From contig JAFGVU010000215.1 of assembly GCA_016937855.1 (NCBI GenBank), positions 1 to 32,099 on the forward strand: a DNA stretch of 32,099 nt, given 5' to 3'. The position numbers and the translations under genes were made by a program. This document shows, in pieces, positions 15,029 to 22,293 of the stretch. How positions within the stretch are numbered: the stretch's first letter is position 1; each line of letters begins with the position of its first letter. A model generated the notes under the pieces. It was not told where the DNA came from. It searched no databases and worked only from the letters and a program-made list of their open reading frames with translations. Source of the stretch: Bacteroidales bacterium (GTDB lineage Bacteria > Bacteroidota > Bacteroidia > Bacteroidales > ML635J-15).

Positions 15029-15424
15029 ATGAGTGAAGAATTAATGCAACAGATATTATCAATAAGCTTCTACGGAGCCTCGCTTGCACTTATACTTATT
15101 GGTGTATATGGCGTGTTGACAAAGAAAAACCTGATTAAAATATTGTTATCTTTAACAATTGTCGATTCAGGCGTTAACTTACTTTTTGTGTCTTTAGGAT
15201 ACATAATGAATGGAACTGCACCTATCTTTTCACCGGCTATTATGGACGGAAAAATAGAAGTGCTAAAAACAGCTCCAATGGTAGATCCTGTTCCACAGGC
15301 TTTGGTGCTTACCGCGATTGTAATTGGATTAGGAGTTACAGCTGTTGGCTTGGCTCTTGTTATTCGATTATTCAGACATCATAATACAACTAATATTGAC
15401 GAAATAAGAAACTTAAAATGGTAG
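15029..15424 (+). CDS. mnhC: Mrp-type antiporter subunit C (NuoK-like)
   Basis: A 131-residue, three-helix protein of the MnhC/NuoK family, with LALILIGVYGVLTKKNLIKI (about 19-38) and DPVPQALVLTAIVIGLGVTAVGLAL (about 87-111). Its length fits MnhC. NuoK-like subunits form part of the lateral ion path next to the D-type pumps. Its last seven bases overlap the start of mnhD (15418-15424), so the two are translationally coupled. Confidence 0.92.
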   Translation: MSEELMQQILSISFYGASLALILIGVYGVLTKKNLIKILLSLTIVDSGVNLLFVSLGYIMNGTAPIFSPAIMDGKIEVLKTAPMVDPVPQALVLTAIVIGLGVTAVGLALVIRLFRHHNTTNIDEIRNLKW

Positions 15425-16917
15425 TAGCGAATCCTATATTATACGTAGCTCTTCCCTTATTGGTAGCTTTTTTACTGCCTTTATTCGGGAAAATACATAA
15501 GGAGTTGATAAGAGTAGTCCCTGGCTTGTTATTCATGTTCCTGATATTTAATACGGTGGTGTTATTTTCAGAGGTAACATCTACTGGTAAGCCAATTATT
15601 ACTCAAATAGCCGGTTGGGCTCCTCCAATTGGTATTAATTTGGTATTTAGTGCTTTTTCGGGATTTATTGCCGGGATAATATCTATAATGGGACTTCTTG
15701 TTTGGGTGTACAGTTACAAATTTAAGAAGGTTGAGTTCGATAACTCTCTCAAATATTTTGTGCTGATAATGTTAGTAACTGCCGGTTCTATTGGGGTAGT
15801 TCTAACAGGTGATATTTTCAATCTGTTTGTATTCCTTGAAATAGTAGCTTTAAGTTCTTATCCGCTAGTTGCTTTTTATAGAGGAAGAGATGGTGCAGAA
15901 GCCTCTTTTAAATATCTTATAGTTGGAGCATTTGCTTCTATTGCAATATTACTTGGGATCGTCTTAATATATTCTCAATTAGGCACATTAAATATGGCTG
16001 AAATTTCTTTGAGAATTGGAGAAATGCCGGAAAAAATAAAGATTACAGCTTTTATTTTACTTTTCCTTGGTTTTGGTATCGAAGCAGAAATGTTCCCTCT
16101 AAATGGTTGGGCTCCTGATGCTTATTCGCAAGCGCCCGGACCGGTTGGAGCAGTGTTTGCCAGTATGACAGCCAAGGCTGGTATCTATACAATAATTCGT
16201 TTGGTTTTTACACTATTCGATATTGATGCGGGTTATCAGTTGTTGCTTGGTATGGGTATAATTACGTTAGTTGTTTCTGAGGGTATCGCACTAAGGCAGG
16301 AAAAATTAAAAAGAATGCTTGCTTTTTCAAGTCTTGGACAAATGGGATTGTTAATGATTGCATTTGGTATCAACACAAAAGCAGCTGTTGTTGCAGGTAT
16401 GTTTATTCTATTTAATCATGCCGTAATTAAGTCATTGTTATTCTTTTCAGGTAGTTATTTAGTTTATAATTCTGAAAATAAAAACATAAAAGACTTATTT
16501 GGATTTGGTAAAAAACTACCTCTAACAGCTTTCTTATTTGGACTTGGAGCTTTTGCAATAGTAGGCTTACCTCCATTGTCAGGTTTTTGGGCTAAATTAA
16601 GTTTATTAATGGCTTCTGCTGACAGCAATTTAATTGCTTTAATTGCTCTTATTCTGATTGTTAGTGTTGTAGAAATTGTTTACTATTTTAGAGTTGTTAA
16701 CGGACTTTATTTTAAGAAATATACAGGTGAGTTTGAGCCTCACAAACCTTCTTGGAATGCAAGTTTAGTTATGCTTATACTTGCTGCTGTAATTGTTACG
16801 GTTGGACTTTATCCTGACTTAATTTACAATTACTTTGTTAACGCTGCTGATGCTTTGATGGACAAAGCAAACTATATACAAAATGTTTTACCAAGTAACT
16901 TTGTTGGTTTAAATTAG
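15418..16917 (+). CDS. mnhD: MnhD-like proton-translocating subunit, first copy
   Basis: The 499-residue protein has about 14 membrane helices and belongs to the MrpD/NuoL/M/N antiporter-like family. The TM5 glutamate lies in GDIFNLFVFLEIVALSSYPL (about 138-157). The TM7 lysine lies in FASMTAKAGIYTIIR after the AEMFPLNGWAPDAYSQAPG loop. A second pump-type motif appears as LFNHAVIKSLLFFSGSYLV. These residues support a working ion channel. It overlaps mnhC by 7 bases and is followed after 21 bases by a second D-type pump. Confidence 0.93.
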   Translation: MVVANPILYVALPLLVAFLLPLFGKIHKELIRVVPGLLFMFLIFNTVVLFSEVTSTGKPIITQIAGWAPPIGINLVFSAFSGFIAGIISIMGLLVWVYSYKFKKVEFDNSLKYFVLIMLVTAGSIGVVLTGDIFNLFVFLEIVALSSYPLVAFYRGRDGAEASFKYLIVGAFASIAILLGIVLIYSQLGTLNMAEISLRIGEMPEKIKITAFILLFLGFGIEAEMFPLNGWAPDAYSQAPGPVGAVFASMTAKAGIYTIIRLVFTLFDIDAGYQLLLGMGIITLVVSEGIALRQEKLKRMLAFSSLGQMGLLMIAFGINTKAAVVAGMFILFNHAVIKSLLFFSGSYLVYNSENKNIKDLFGFGKKLPLTAFLFGLGAFAIVGLPPLSGFWAKLSLLMASADSNLIALIALILIVSVVEIVYYFRVVNGLYFKKYTGEFEPHKPSWNASLVMLILAAVIVTVGLYPDLIYNYFVNAADALMDKANYIQNVLPSNFVGLN

Positions 16918-16938
16918 AAATTACAGAAAACATTAAAA

Positions 16939-18768
16939 ATGAGTAATTTAGTCATCATTTTAGCTATATTTGGCTGGGCAATCTTAACTTACTTAGCCTT
17001 TAAAATTAACAAAACTTTGGGTAATGTTTTTGTTGGTGTTTTAGCACTTGCATTACCTGCGTATTTCTTTACTTATACTCCAAGTGATTATACTGTGAGT
17101 GTAATGGGAATGAGTTTGCAGTTTGGTTTCACTTCATTTGCATCGCTTTTTGCTATGCTTGTAGTTGTGCTTTCTTCATTTGCTCTTTTGTATTCTATTC
17201 CTTATATGAATAAAAAAGACCGATTGGGGTGGTTCTACATGAATTTTATGTTTTCGGTCGGTGGTATGATGGGTATTTTGATGAGTAAAGATCTTGTTTC
17301 TCTTTTCATTTTCTGGGAAATAATGACTTGGTCATCTTACCTAATTGTTATTTACCAAGGTAAAAAAGTAAATAAAGTAGGACTAAAGTATATGATTTTT
17401 AGTGCAATTGGAGCTTACGCAATGTTAATGGCAATTGTACTGATTAACAAATGGAGTGGTAATGTAAATATTGAGCAGTTTTTTGCTTCTTTCCCAAATT
17501 ATTCAAGTGCAGCAAAATTATTAAGTAGTTTATTGTTACTTACAGGATTTGGTGTGAAAAGTGCTTTGATGCCGTTACATGTATGGGCACCTGGTGCTTA
17601 TACTAAATCTCCTATGTCTTATACCGCTGTTTTTTCAGGTGCATTATCTAAGATGGGTATCTATGGTATGGCGTTGGTAGCGGTTAATTTATATGTTCAT
17701 TCAAATATGCCTATTATGGGTGAAGTTATTGCCTGGGCTGGTGCGATTACTGCGGTTTTAGCTACTTTTTGGGCAATATTCCAAAACGATATACGAAAAC
17801 TTTTAGCTTATTCTTCTATTGGTCAATTAGGCTATATTGCGGTTGGACTAGGAATAGGAACAGAGCTTAGTGTTTTTGCCGGATTGTATTTAGCGATTCT
17901 TCACGGATTATTCAAAGGAGTTTTGTGGATGGTTGTTGGAGCAATTGAACACAGAACCGGAAAAACGGATTTTAGAGATATTAGTGGATTAATCAAAAAA
18001 ATGCCTTTTACATTTTTTGTAGCATTGGTTGCTATTATAGCTCTTGCCGGTATGCCGCCTTTATCTGGTTTTGTTGGAAAATGGATGCTTTATGAATCTA
18101 TGATAACCTCAAATCATTTTATTATGGTTCTCTTTATTTTCCTTTCAAGTACCGCAGCATTTTTATATTGTTTCCACTTTTTATACGGACTTTTCTTAGG
18201 CCAACAAGAAGACGAATTTTTGAAAGATGTTAAAGAAGTTCCTGTTTTAATGATGATTCCAATGGGACTTATCAGTTTGTCTCTAATAGCTTTTGGTACT
18301 TTCCCTGGATTAATTTTCAAACCTATTGCACAAGCAATGAGTACATTGGGATTTGAAAATGTAACTTGGCGAATGTCTTCTCTTACAAACGCGTGGGGAA
18401 ACAGTATGTTTTTAAAACCTGCTAACTTCATGTTTATGGCTGTGTTTGTGTTCTTCCTTATTATTATTACTGTGGTAAATCACAAAAAGACCAAAAAAGT
18501 TGGAACAAAAGACATAGCAAATGGAGGAGAACCAATTCGAGATGAAGACAATTTACATTATTCAGTAGATATTTACAGACCATTCTACCGTGTAATTTCT
18601 CCAATTATGAAATATAAAGTTGAAACTTTCTATAAAAGAATTTCTAAAGGAATTGAAGAATTCTTTCAGTTTTTTAGAAGAATATATTCAGGGAACGGGC
18701 AAACTTACGCTTTATACGTGGTAATATTCTTAACAGCTCTTTTAATTTTAAGTTCAACTATTTTTTAA
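16939..18768 (+). CDS. MnhD/NuoL-like proton-translocating subunit, second copy
   Basis: The 609-residue protein is a second antiporter-like pump, longer than the first by a C-terminal extension with an amphipathic cytosolic stretch and a final helix (about 500-609). The key charged residues are present: Glu in SLFIFWEIMTWSSYLIVIY (about 121-139) and Lys in VFSGALSKMGIYGMALVA. The loop KSALMPLHVWAPGAYTKSP is typical of the family. The terminal helix with a lateral stretch is reminiscent of the NuoL arm but shorter. Two D-type pumps per complex distinguish archaeal MBX/MBS from MBH, which has one. The NuoH-like gene follows after 19 bases. Confidence 0.92.
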   Translation: MSNLVIILAIFGWAILTYLAFKINKTLGNVFVGVLALALPAYFFTYTPSDYTVSVMGMSLQFGFTSFASLFAMLVVVLSSFALLYSIPYMNKKDRLGWFYMNFMFSVGGMMGILMSKDLVSLFIFWEIMTWSSYLIVIYQGKKVNKVGLKYMIFSAIGAYAMLMAIVLINKWSGNVNIEQFFASFPNYSSAAKLLSSLLLLTGFGVKSALMPLHVWAPGAYTKSPMSYTAVFSGALSKMGIYGMALVAVNLYVHSNMPIMGEVIAWAGAITAVLATFWAIFQNDIRKLLAYSSIGQLGYIAVGLGIGTELSVFAGLYLAILHGLFKGVLWMVVGAIEHRTGKTDFRDISGLIKKMPFTFFVALVAIIALAGMPPLSGFVGKWMLYESMITSNHFIMVLFIFLSSTAAFLYCFHFLYGLFLGQQEDEFLKDVKEVPVLMMIPMGLISLSLIAFGTFPGLIFKPIAQAMSTLGFENVTWRMSSLTNAWGNSMFLKPANFMFMAVFVFFLIIITVVNHKKTKKVGTKDIANGGEPIRDEDNLHYSVDIYRPFYRVISPIMKYKVETFYKRISKGIEEFFQFFRRIYSGNGQTYALYVVIFLTALLILSSTIF

Positions 18769-18787
18769 TTTTTGATAATCATTCACA

Positions 18788-19696
18788 ATGGATATAGGAA
18801 GATTTTTATTGACATCAATTACTACTACTGCATTAGCATTTGTAGTTGGTATGTTTTATGCCGGATTTAGAAGAAAAATTACTGCACGTGTTCAAAATCG
18901 TGTTGGACCTCCTGTTTATCAGAATTTTATCGACGTGGTTAAACTGTGGAGTAAAAAAAGTAATATTACTCATGGTGTAATGCAGCATCTTGCTCCTTTA
19001 TGGCAAATTGCAACTTCAATTACTACTTTGATGTTTATTCCGATACTTGTTGACAGCACTTTCTTTGTTAACCTTACCTTTAAAGGGGATTTAATTTTCC
19101 TTTTATATCTTATGGTAGTTGGTTCGCTTGGAATGGCACTTGGAGCTGGTGAAGGAGGAAACCCAAATAGTGCAATTGGTGTAACAAGGGGACTTACCCA
19201 AATGATTGGTTTTGAAATTCCTTGGGTTATGGCACTTGTTGCGTTGATGATTCAACATCAAACAACTACAATTGTAGGTTTAATGGATGTGCAACAGGCT
19301 TCAGGAACTTGGCTAATGTTTAGTTCTCCTTTTGCATTTTTGGCTGCTCTTTTAGCAATGCCTGGAATGTTCAGATATTCCCCGTTTGATATTGTAGGTG
19401 CGCCAGCAGAGTTGGCATCGGGACCAATTTCAGAGTTTGGAGGGAAATATCTTGGTACCCTTATGACAAATGGTTCTATCTTTGCCTTTGTTAAACTTGT
19501 GCTTTATGTTGATATTTTTATGGGCGGAGCAACAAACCTTGTTCTATTAGTTGTAAAAACTTTTGTTTTGTATATGTTCCCTGTTCTTTGGGGTTTGGTT
19601 TCTCCACGATTTAGAACAGAACAATCTGTTAGGTTTTTCTGGGGATGGCCTTTGTTCTTTGGGCTTCTTGGGATTTTACAAGCAGCTTTTTTGTAA
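18788..19696 (+). CDS. NuoH/MbhM-like membrane anchor subunit
   Basis: A 302-residue, about eight-helix protein of the NuoH/HycD/MbhM family. The N-terminal quinone-site-like loop reads ARVQNRVGPPVYQNFIDVVK (about 33-52), the glutamate-rich loop has GAGEGGNPNSAIGVTRGLTQ, and the conserved RYSPFDIVGAPAELASGPIS motif with the following EFGGKY loop matches hydrogenase-type members more than NuoH. This subunit links the peripheral redox arm to the ion pumps. A quinone is not needed in MBH/MBS complexes, so the NuoH likeness does not prove quinone use. It is followed by a 137-base spacer with repeats before the NuoB-like gene. Confidence 0.92.
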   Translation: MDIGRFLLTSITTTALAFVVGMFYAGFRRKITARVQNRVGPPVYQNFIDVVKLWSKKSNITHGVMQHLAPLWQIATSITTLMFIPILVDSTFFVNLTFKGDLIFLLYLMVVGSLGMALGAGEGGNPNSAIGVTRGLTQMIGFEIPWVMALVALMIQHQTTTIVGLMDVQQASGTWLMFSSPFAFLAALLAMPGMFRYSPFDIVGAPAELASGPISEFGGKYLGTLMTNGSIFAFVKLVLYVDIFMGGATNLVLLVVKTFVLYMFPVLWGLVSPRFRTEQSVRFFWGWPLFFGLLGILQAAFL

Positions 19697-19716
19697 AAAA
19701 TAATAAATAAAAGTTA

Positions 19717-19749
19717 AGCCTAAATTGTAACTTTATTGACTTTTGGGCT
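19717..19749 (+). other. Intercistronic stem-loop
   Basis: AGCCTAAA (19717-19724) can pair with TTTGGGCT (19742-19749), including one G-U pair, with a 17-base loop. No U-run follows, so it is not a terminator. It may stabilise or process the mRNA between the membrane and redox halves of the operon. Confidence 0.4.
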
Positions 19750-19784
19750 AAATATGAAAAAATATATACCAGAAAACAAGTCAT

Positions 19785-19830
19785 CTCGATAACTCGAAAA
19801 CTGGTCTACTGGTTAACTCGATAACTGATT
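19785..19830 (+). repeat. Degenerate ACTCGATAACTGG mini-repeat
   Basis: The spacer before the NuoB-like gene contains CTCGATAACTCGAAAACTGG followed by CTACTGGTTAACTCGATAAC, that is several degenerate copies of an about 8-base (T)AACTSGW unit. Similar filler occurs at 20439-20489 and, on the other strand, at 29283-29325. Confidence 0.6.
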
Positions 19831-19833
19831 AAG

Positions 19834-20379
19834 ATGGTAAACGATAAAGAATCACGAAAAATAGTTGATATAATTCAGGATTTTGCAAGAAAAAGTTCAC
19901 TTTTTGTTCTTGCTTATGGTACTGGTTGTGGGGCAATAGAAATTCCGCCGACAATGACATCAAGATACGATGCCGAACGTTTTGGGATTAGAGGTGCTGC
20001 TACTCCTCGTCAAGCCGATGTATTACTTATTACAGGTTATCTTGCAACGAAAAGTTTGAAGCGTGTTATACGTGCTTACGAACAAATGCAAAACCCTAAA
20101 TACATTATTGGTTTTGGCTCTTGTACTATTAATGGTGGAATGTATTGGGATTCATATAATACTATAAACCGACTTGATATGTATATGCCTGTTGATGTTT
20201 ATATTAACGGTTGTATGCCTCGTCCCGAAGCTGTTATTGCCGGTTTTGCTAAATTGCAGAAACTTATTCAGGCCGGAAAAGCCGACGGTTGGGAGCGTTA
20301 TCAAAATAACCTTGAGTTTTATCGCAAAAACCAAAAGAAAATTATTCATAATTGGGTAATGCCGGATTATAATTGGTAA
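19834..20379 (+). CDS. NuoB/MbsJ-like iron-sulfur subunit with only three cysteines
   Basis: A 181-residue NuoB/hydrogenase small-subunit homologue. Landmarks are the GTGCGAIEIPP loop (Cys32), SRYDAERFGIRGAATPRQAD, FGSCTINGGMY (Cys97) and INGCMPRPEAV (Cys127). These are the only three cysteines in the protein. Complex I NuoB has two adjacent cysteines at the first loop, and energy-converting hydrogenases have CxxC; here the second is Gly33. The proximal [4Fe-4S] cluster would thus have three Cys ligands and an open or non-Cys site. That agrees with the site-differentiated cluster described for Pyrococcus MBS. SRYDAERFG resembles the hydrogenase/MBH branch. It is cytoplasmic, in the redox arm. 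A basic C-terminal tail (140-181) is longer than in NuoB. Confidence 0.92.
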   Translation: MVNDKESRKIVDIIQDFARKSSLFVLAYGTGCGAIEIPPTMTSRYDAERFGIRGAATPRQADVLLITGYLATKSLKRVIRAYEQMQNPKYIIGFGSCTINGGMYWDSYNTINRLDMYMPVDVYINGCMPRPEAVIAGFAKLQKLIQAGKADGWERYQNNLEFYRKNQKKIIHNWVMPDYNW

Positions 20380-20388
20380 ACGAAATTT

Positions 20389-20489
20389 AGAACTAAGAAC
20401 TAAGAACTAACAAGTAATAATATTACTTAGACAATTTTCTGGTTAACTGATTAGCTGATTAACTGGTTAACTGATTAACTGGTTAACTA
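20389..20489 (+). repeat. Spacer of tandem mini-repeats
   Basis: The 135 bases between the NuoB- and NuoC-like genes hold three runs of AGAACTA(A) at 20389-20411 and a small hairpin AAGTAAT-AAT-ATTACTT at 20412-20428. Next comes a run at 20439-20489 built from units of the type CTGGTTAA / CTGATTAA. There is no ORF and no clear promoter. Confidence 0.7.
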
Positions 20490-20514
20490 ACAACACGAAA
20501 CTAATAACTGTTAT

Positions 20515-21075
20515 ATGGAACAAGAATTATTAGATCTTTTAGTCGAACACTTTCAAGACAGGATTGCCGGAAGTGTTAAAAGTGACAAAAGAGTAGAAAT
20601 ATTTACTTCAACTAGTGCTATTGAAGATGTATTGATGTATGCCAAAAATGTGTTGGGATATATTCATTTAGTGCATTTTTCATGTGTTGACTGGATTGAA
20701 GAAAATGAATTTGAGTTGATGTATGCTATATTTTCTCCTAAATCTAAAATAACTATCATGTCGAAAGTTAGAGTAGATAGAGAGAATCCGGTAGCTCCTA
20801 ATATTGACTATATTTGGAGACATGCTAATACATTTGAGAGAGAAATACGAGAAATGTTTGGTATTGAATTTACAGGATTAATAGCCGAAAAAGAAATGAT
20901 ATTAGAAGACTGGATTGAAATGCCTCCAATGAGAAGGGATTTTGACACAGCTGAATATGCTAAAAAAACTTTTTTTGATCGTCCGGGACGTGAAGATGCT
21001 CAGGATGTTAGAGAAACAATAATTAAAAGAACCGGCGAAGAATTACCGGAATTTTCTAAGAAATATTCAAGATAA
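20515..21075 (+). CDS. NuoC-like (30-kDa) subunit
   Basis: The 186-residue protein belongs to the NuoC / HycE N-domain family. The signature WRHANTFEREIREMFGIEFT (about 101-120) is the 30-kDa subunit motif (ERExxDxFGI), followed by ILEDW and MPPMRRDF, which replace the usual RL..DYG..G PLRKD ending. NuoC-type proteins scaffold the NuoD-like subunit and carry no cofactor. The stop codon overlaps the next start in TAATG, so NuoC- and NuoD-like proteins are coupled. In many hydrogenases these two are one fused protein; here they are separate. Confidence 0.92.
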   Translation: MEQELLDLLVEHFQDRIAGSVKSDKRVEIFTSTSAIEDVLMYAKNVLGYIHLVHFSCVDWIEENEFELMYAIFSPKSKITIMSKVRVDRENPVAPNIDYIWRHANTFEREIREMFGIEFTGLIAEKEMILEDWIEMPPMRRDFDTAEYAKKTFFDRPGREDAQDVRETIIKRTGEELPEFSKKYSR

Positions 21076-22184
21076 TGAAACAAGATAGAAGTACAACTTT
21101 ATATTTAGGACCTCAACACCCGGGAATTACCGGAAATATGATGATCAAACTTCAATTGGAAGGTGATACAATTGTTAAGGCTACTACCCATGTGGGATAT
21201 TTACACAGAGGATTTGAAAAACTTATTGAACGTCGTAATTGGCTTCAAAGTTTTACTATTTTGTGCCGTATGTGCGTGCCGGAACCCGATCCAAATGAAG
21301 AAAATTATGCAAGAGCAGTAGAGCAAATTGAGGGTAGAGAAGTTCCTGAAAGAGCAAAATATATTCGTGTTTTGGTTTTAGAACTTGCACGGTTAGCTTC
21401 TTTGTTACTTTGGTACGCAGGACAGCCTGGTTCTGCCGGTTTATACACAATGGGACAATGGTCTGTTGGTGATAGAAACTATATTCTAGATTTGTTTGAA
21501 GAATTAACTGGTGGACGTATTTACCACATGTATATTTGGCCGGGTGGTGTTCGTAGAGATTTACCGGAAGGATTTGGAGATAGAGTTTTAAAAGTAATGG
21601 ATTATCTTGAAAAACGTTGGAAAGATTACGACAGACTTATGTTTGATAATGCAATTTTCCAAAAACGTGCTAAAGGTGTTGGAATTATTAATCCTAAAAA
21701 AGCCCGTGAATGGGGCGTTGTTGGACCTCCTTTGCGTGGTTGCGGCATAAAAAGTGATGTTAGAATTGATGAACCTTACGAAGTTTATGATAAATTAGAT
21801 TTTCAGGTACCTGATATGTACAAAGACGGTGATGTATGGTCAAGAGCTTTGGTGCGAAGATTTGAATTTTTACAATCTATAAGCATTGTTCGTCAGGTTA
21901 TTGAAAAAATGCCACAAGGACCTGTTTTTAATAAAATTCCTAATCCACATAAATGGGTTGTACCCAAAGGTGATGCTTTGGTTAAAACAGAAACAGTTCG
22001 TGGCGAATCAGCATTCTATGTTGTAAGCGACGGATCAAACAAACCAAGACGTGTTCACTTAAAAGGACCTGCTTATATTCATGGATTCACTTTATTAGAG
22101 GACGTACTTGTTGGAGCAAATCTAGCTGATGTTTCATTTATTATGAACAGCTTAGGGACTTGTCCTCCGGAAATGGAAAGATAA
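21075..22184 (+). CDS. NuoD/MbsL-like large subunit with degenerate [NiFe] site
   Basis: The 369-residue homologue of NuoD and the [NiFe]-hydrogenase large subunit keeps LGPQHPGITGNMM (11-23) and GYLHRGFEKL (41-50). The N-terminal metal motif is LCRMCVPEPDPNEE: Cys64 and Cys67 sit where hydrogenases have CxxC, but the H after it is missing and three residues appear inserted. The C-terminal motif SLGTCPPEMER keeps the first Cys (Cys363) of DPCxxC, and Glu366 replaces the second. Three of four Ni ligands therefore survive, so a functional [NiFe] site is unlikely, yet the site is less eroded than in NuoD. That intermediate state is known from MBX/MBS-type proteins. The product is cytoplasmic, in the redox arm. 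Confidence 0.9.
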   Translation: MKQDRSTTLYLGPQHPGITGNMMIKLQLEGDTIVKATTHVGYLHRGFEKLIERRNWLQSFTILCRMCVPEPDPNEENYARAVEQIEGREVPERAKYIRVLVLELARLASLLLWYAGQPGSAGLYTMGQWSVGDRNYILDLFEELTGGRIYHMYIWPGGVRRDLPEGFGDRVLKVMDYLEKRWKDYDRLMFDNAIFQKRAKGVGIINPKKAREWGVVGPPLRGCGIKSDVRIDEPYEVYDKLDFQVPDMYKDGDVWSRALVRRFEFLQSISIVRQVIEKMPQGPVFNKIPNPHKWVVPKGDALVKTETVRGESAFYVVSDGSNKPRRVHLKGPAYIHGFTLLEDVLVGANLADVSFIMNSLGTCPPEMER

Positions 22185-22229
22185 TAATCAAAGTACAATT
22201 GATAATGTACAATTAATAATTTATAAATT

Positions 22230-22247
22230 CCCTCTTAAAAAAGAGGG
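22230..22247 (+). other. Intercistronic hairpin CCCTCTT-AAAA-AAGAGGG
   Basis: A perfect 7-bp stem with a 4-base loop lies in the 109-base spacer between the NuoD-like gene and the fusion gene. No U-run follows it, so it is more likely an RNA processing or stability element than a stop signal. The direct repeat GTACAATT occurs just upstream (22190-22215). Confidence 0.5.
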
Positions 22248-22293
22248 TAGAAAGATGTAAAAATCCTATAATTAAAAACTTAAACTAAATACA

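Noticed and set aside
20439-20489. Possible CRISPR or VNTR array
   Set aside because: The units are 8-16 bases, degenerate, without spacers of fixed length, and no cas gene is nearby.
22230-22247. Hairpin CCCTCTT-AAAA-AAGAGGG as a terminator inside the operon
   Set aside because: No U-run follows it and the downstream gene encodes an expected subunit of the same complex.
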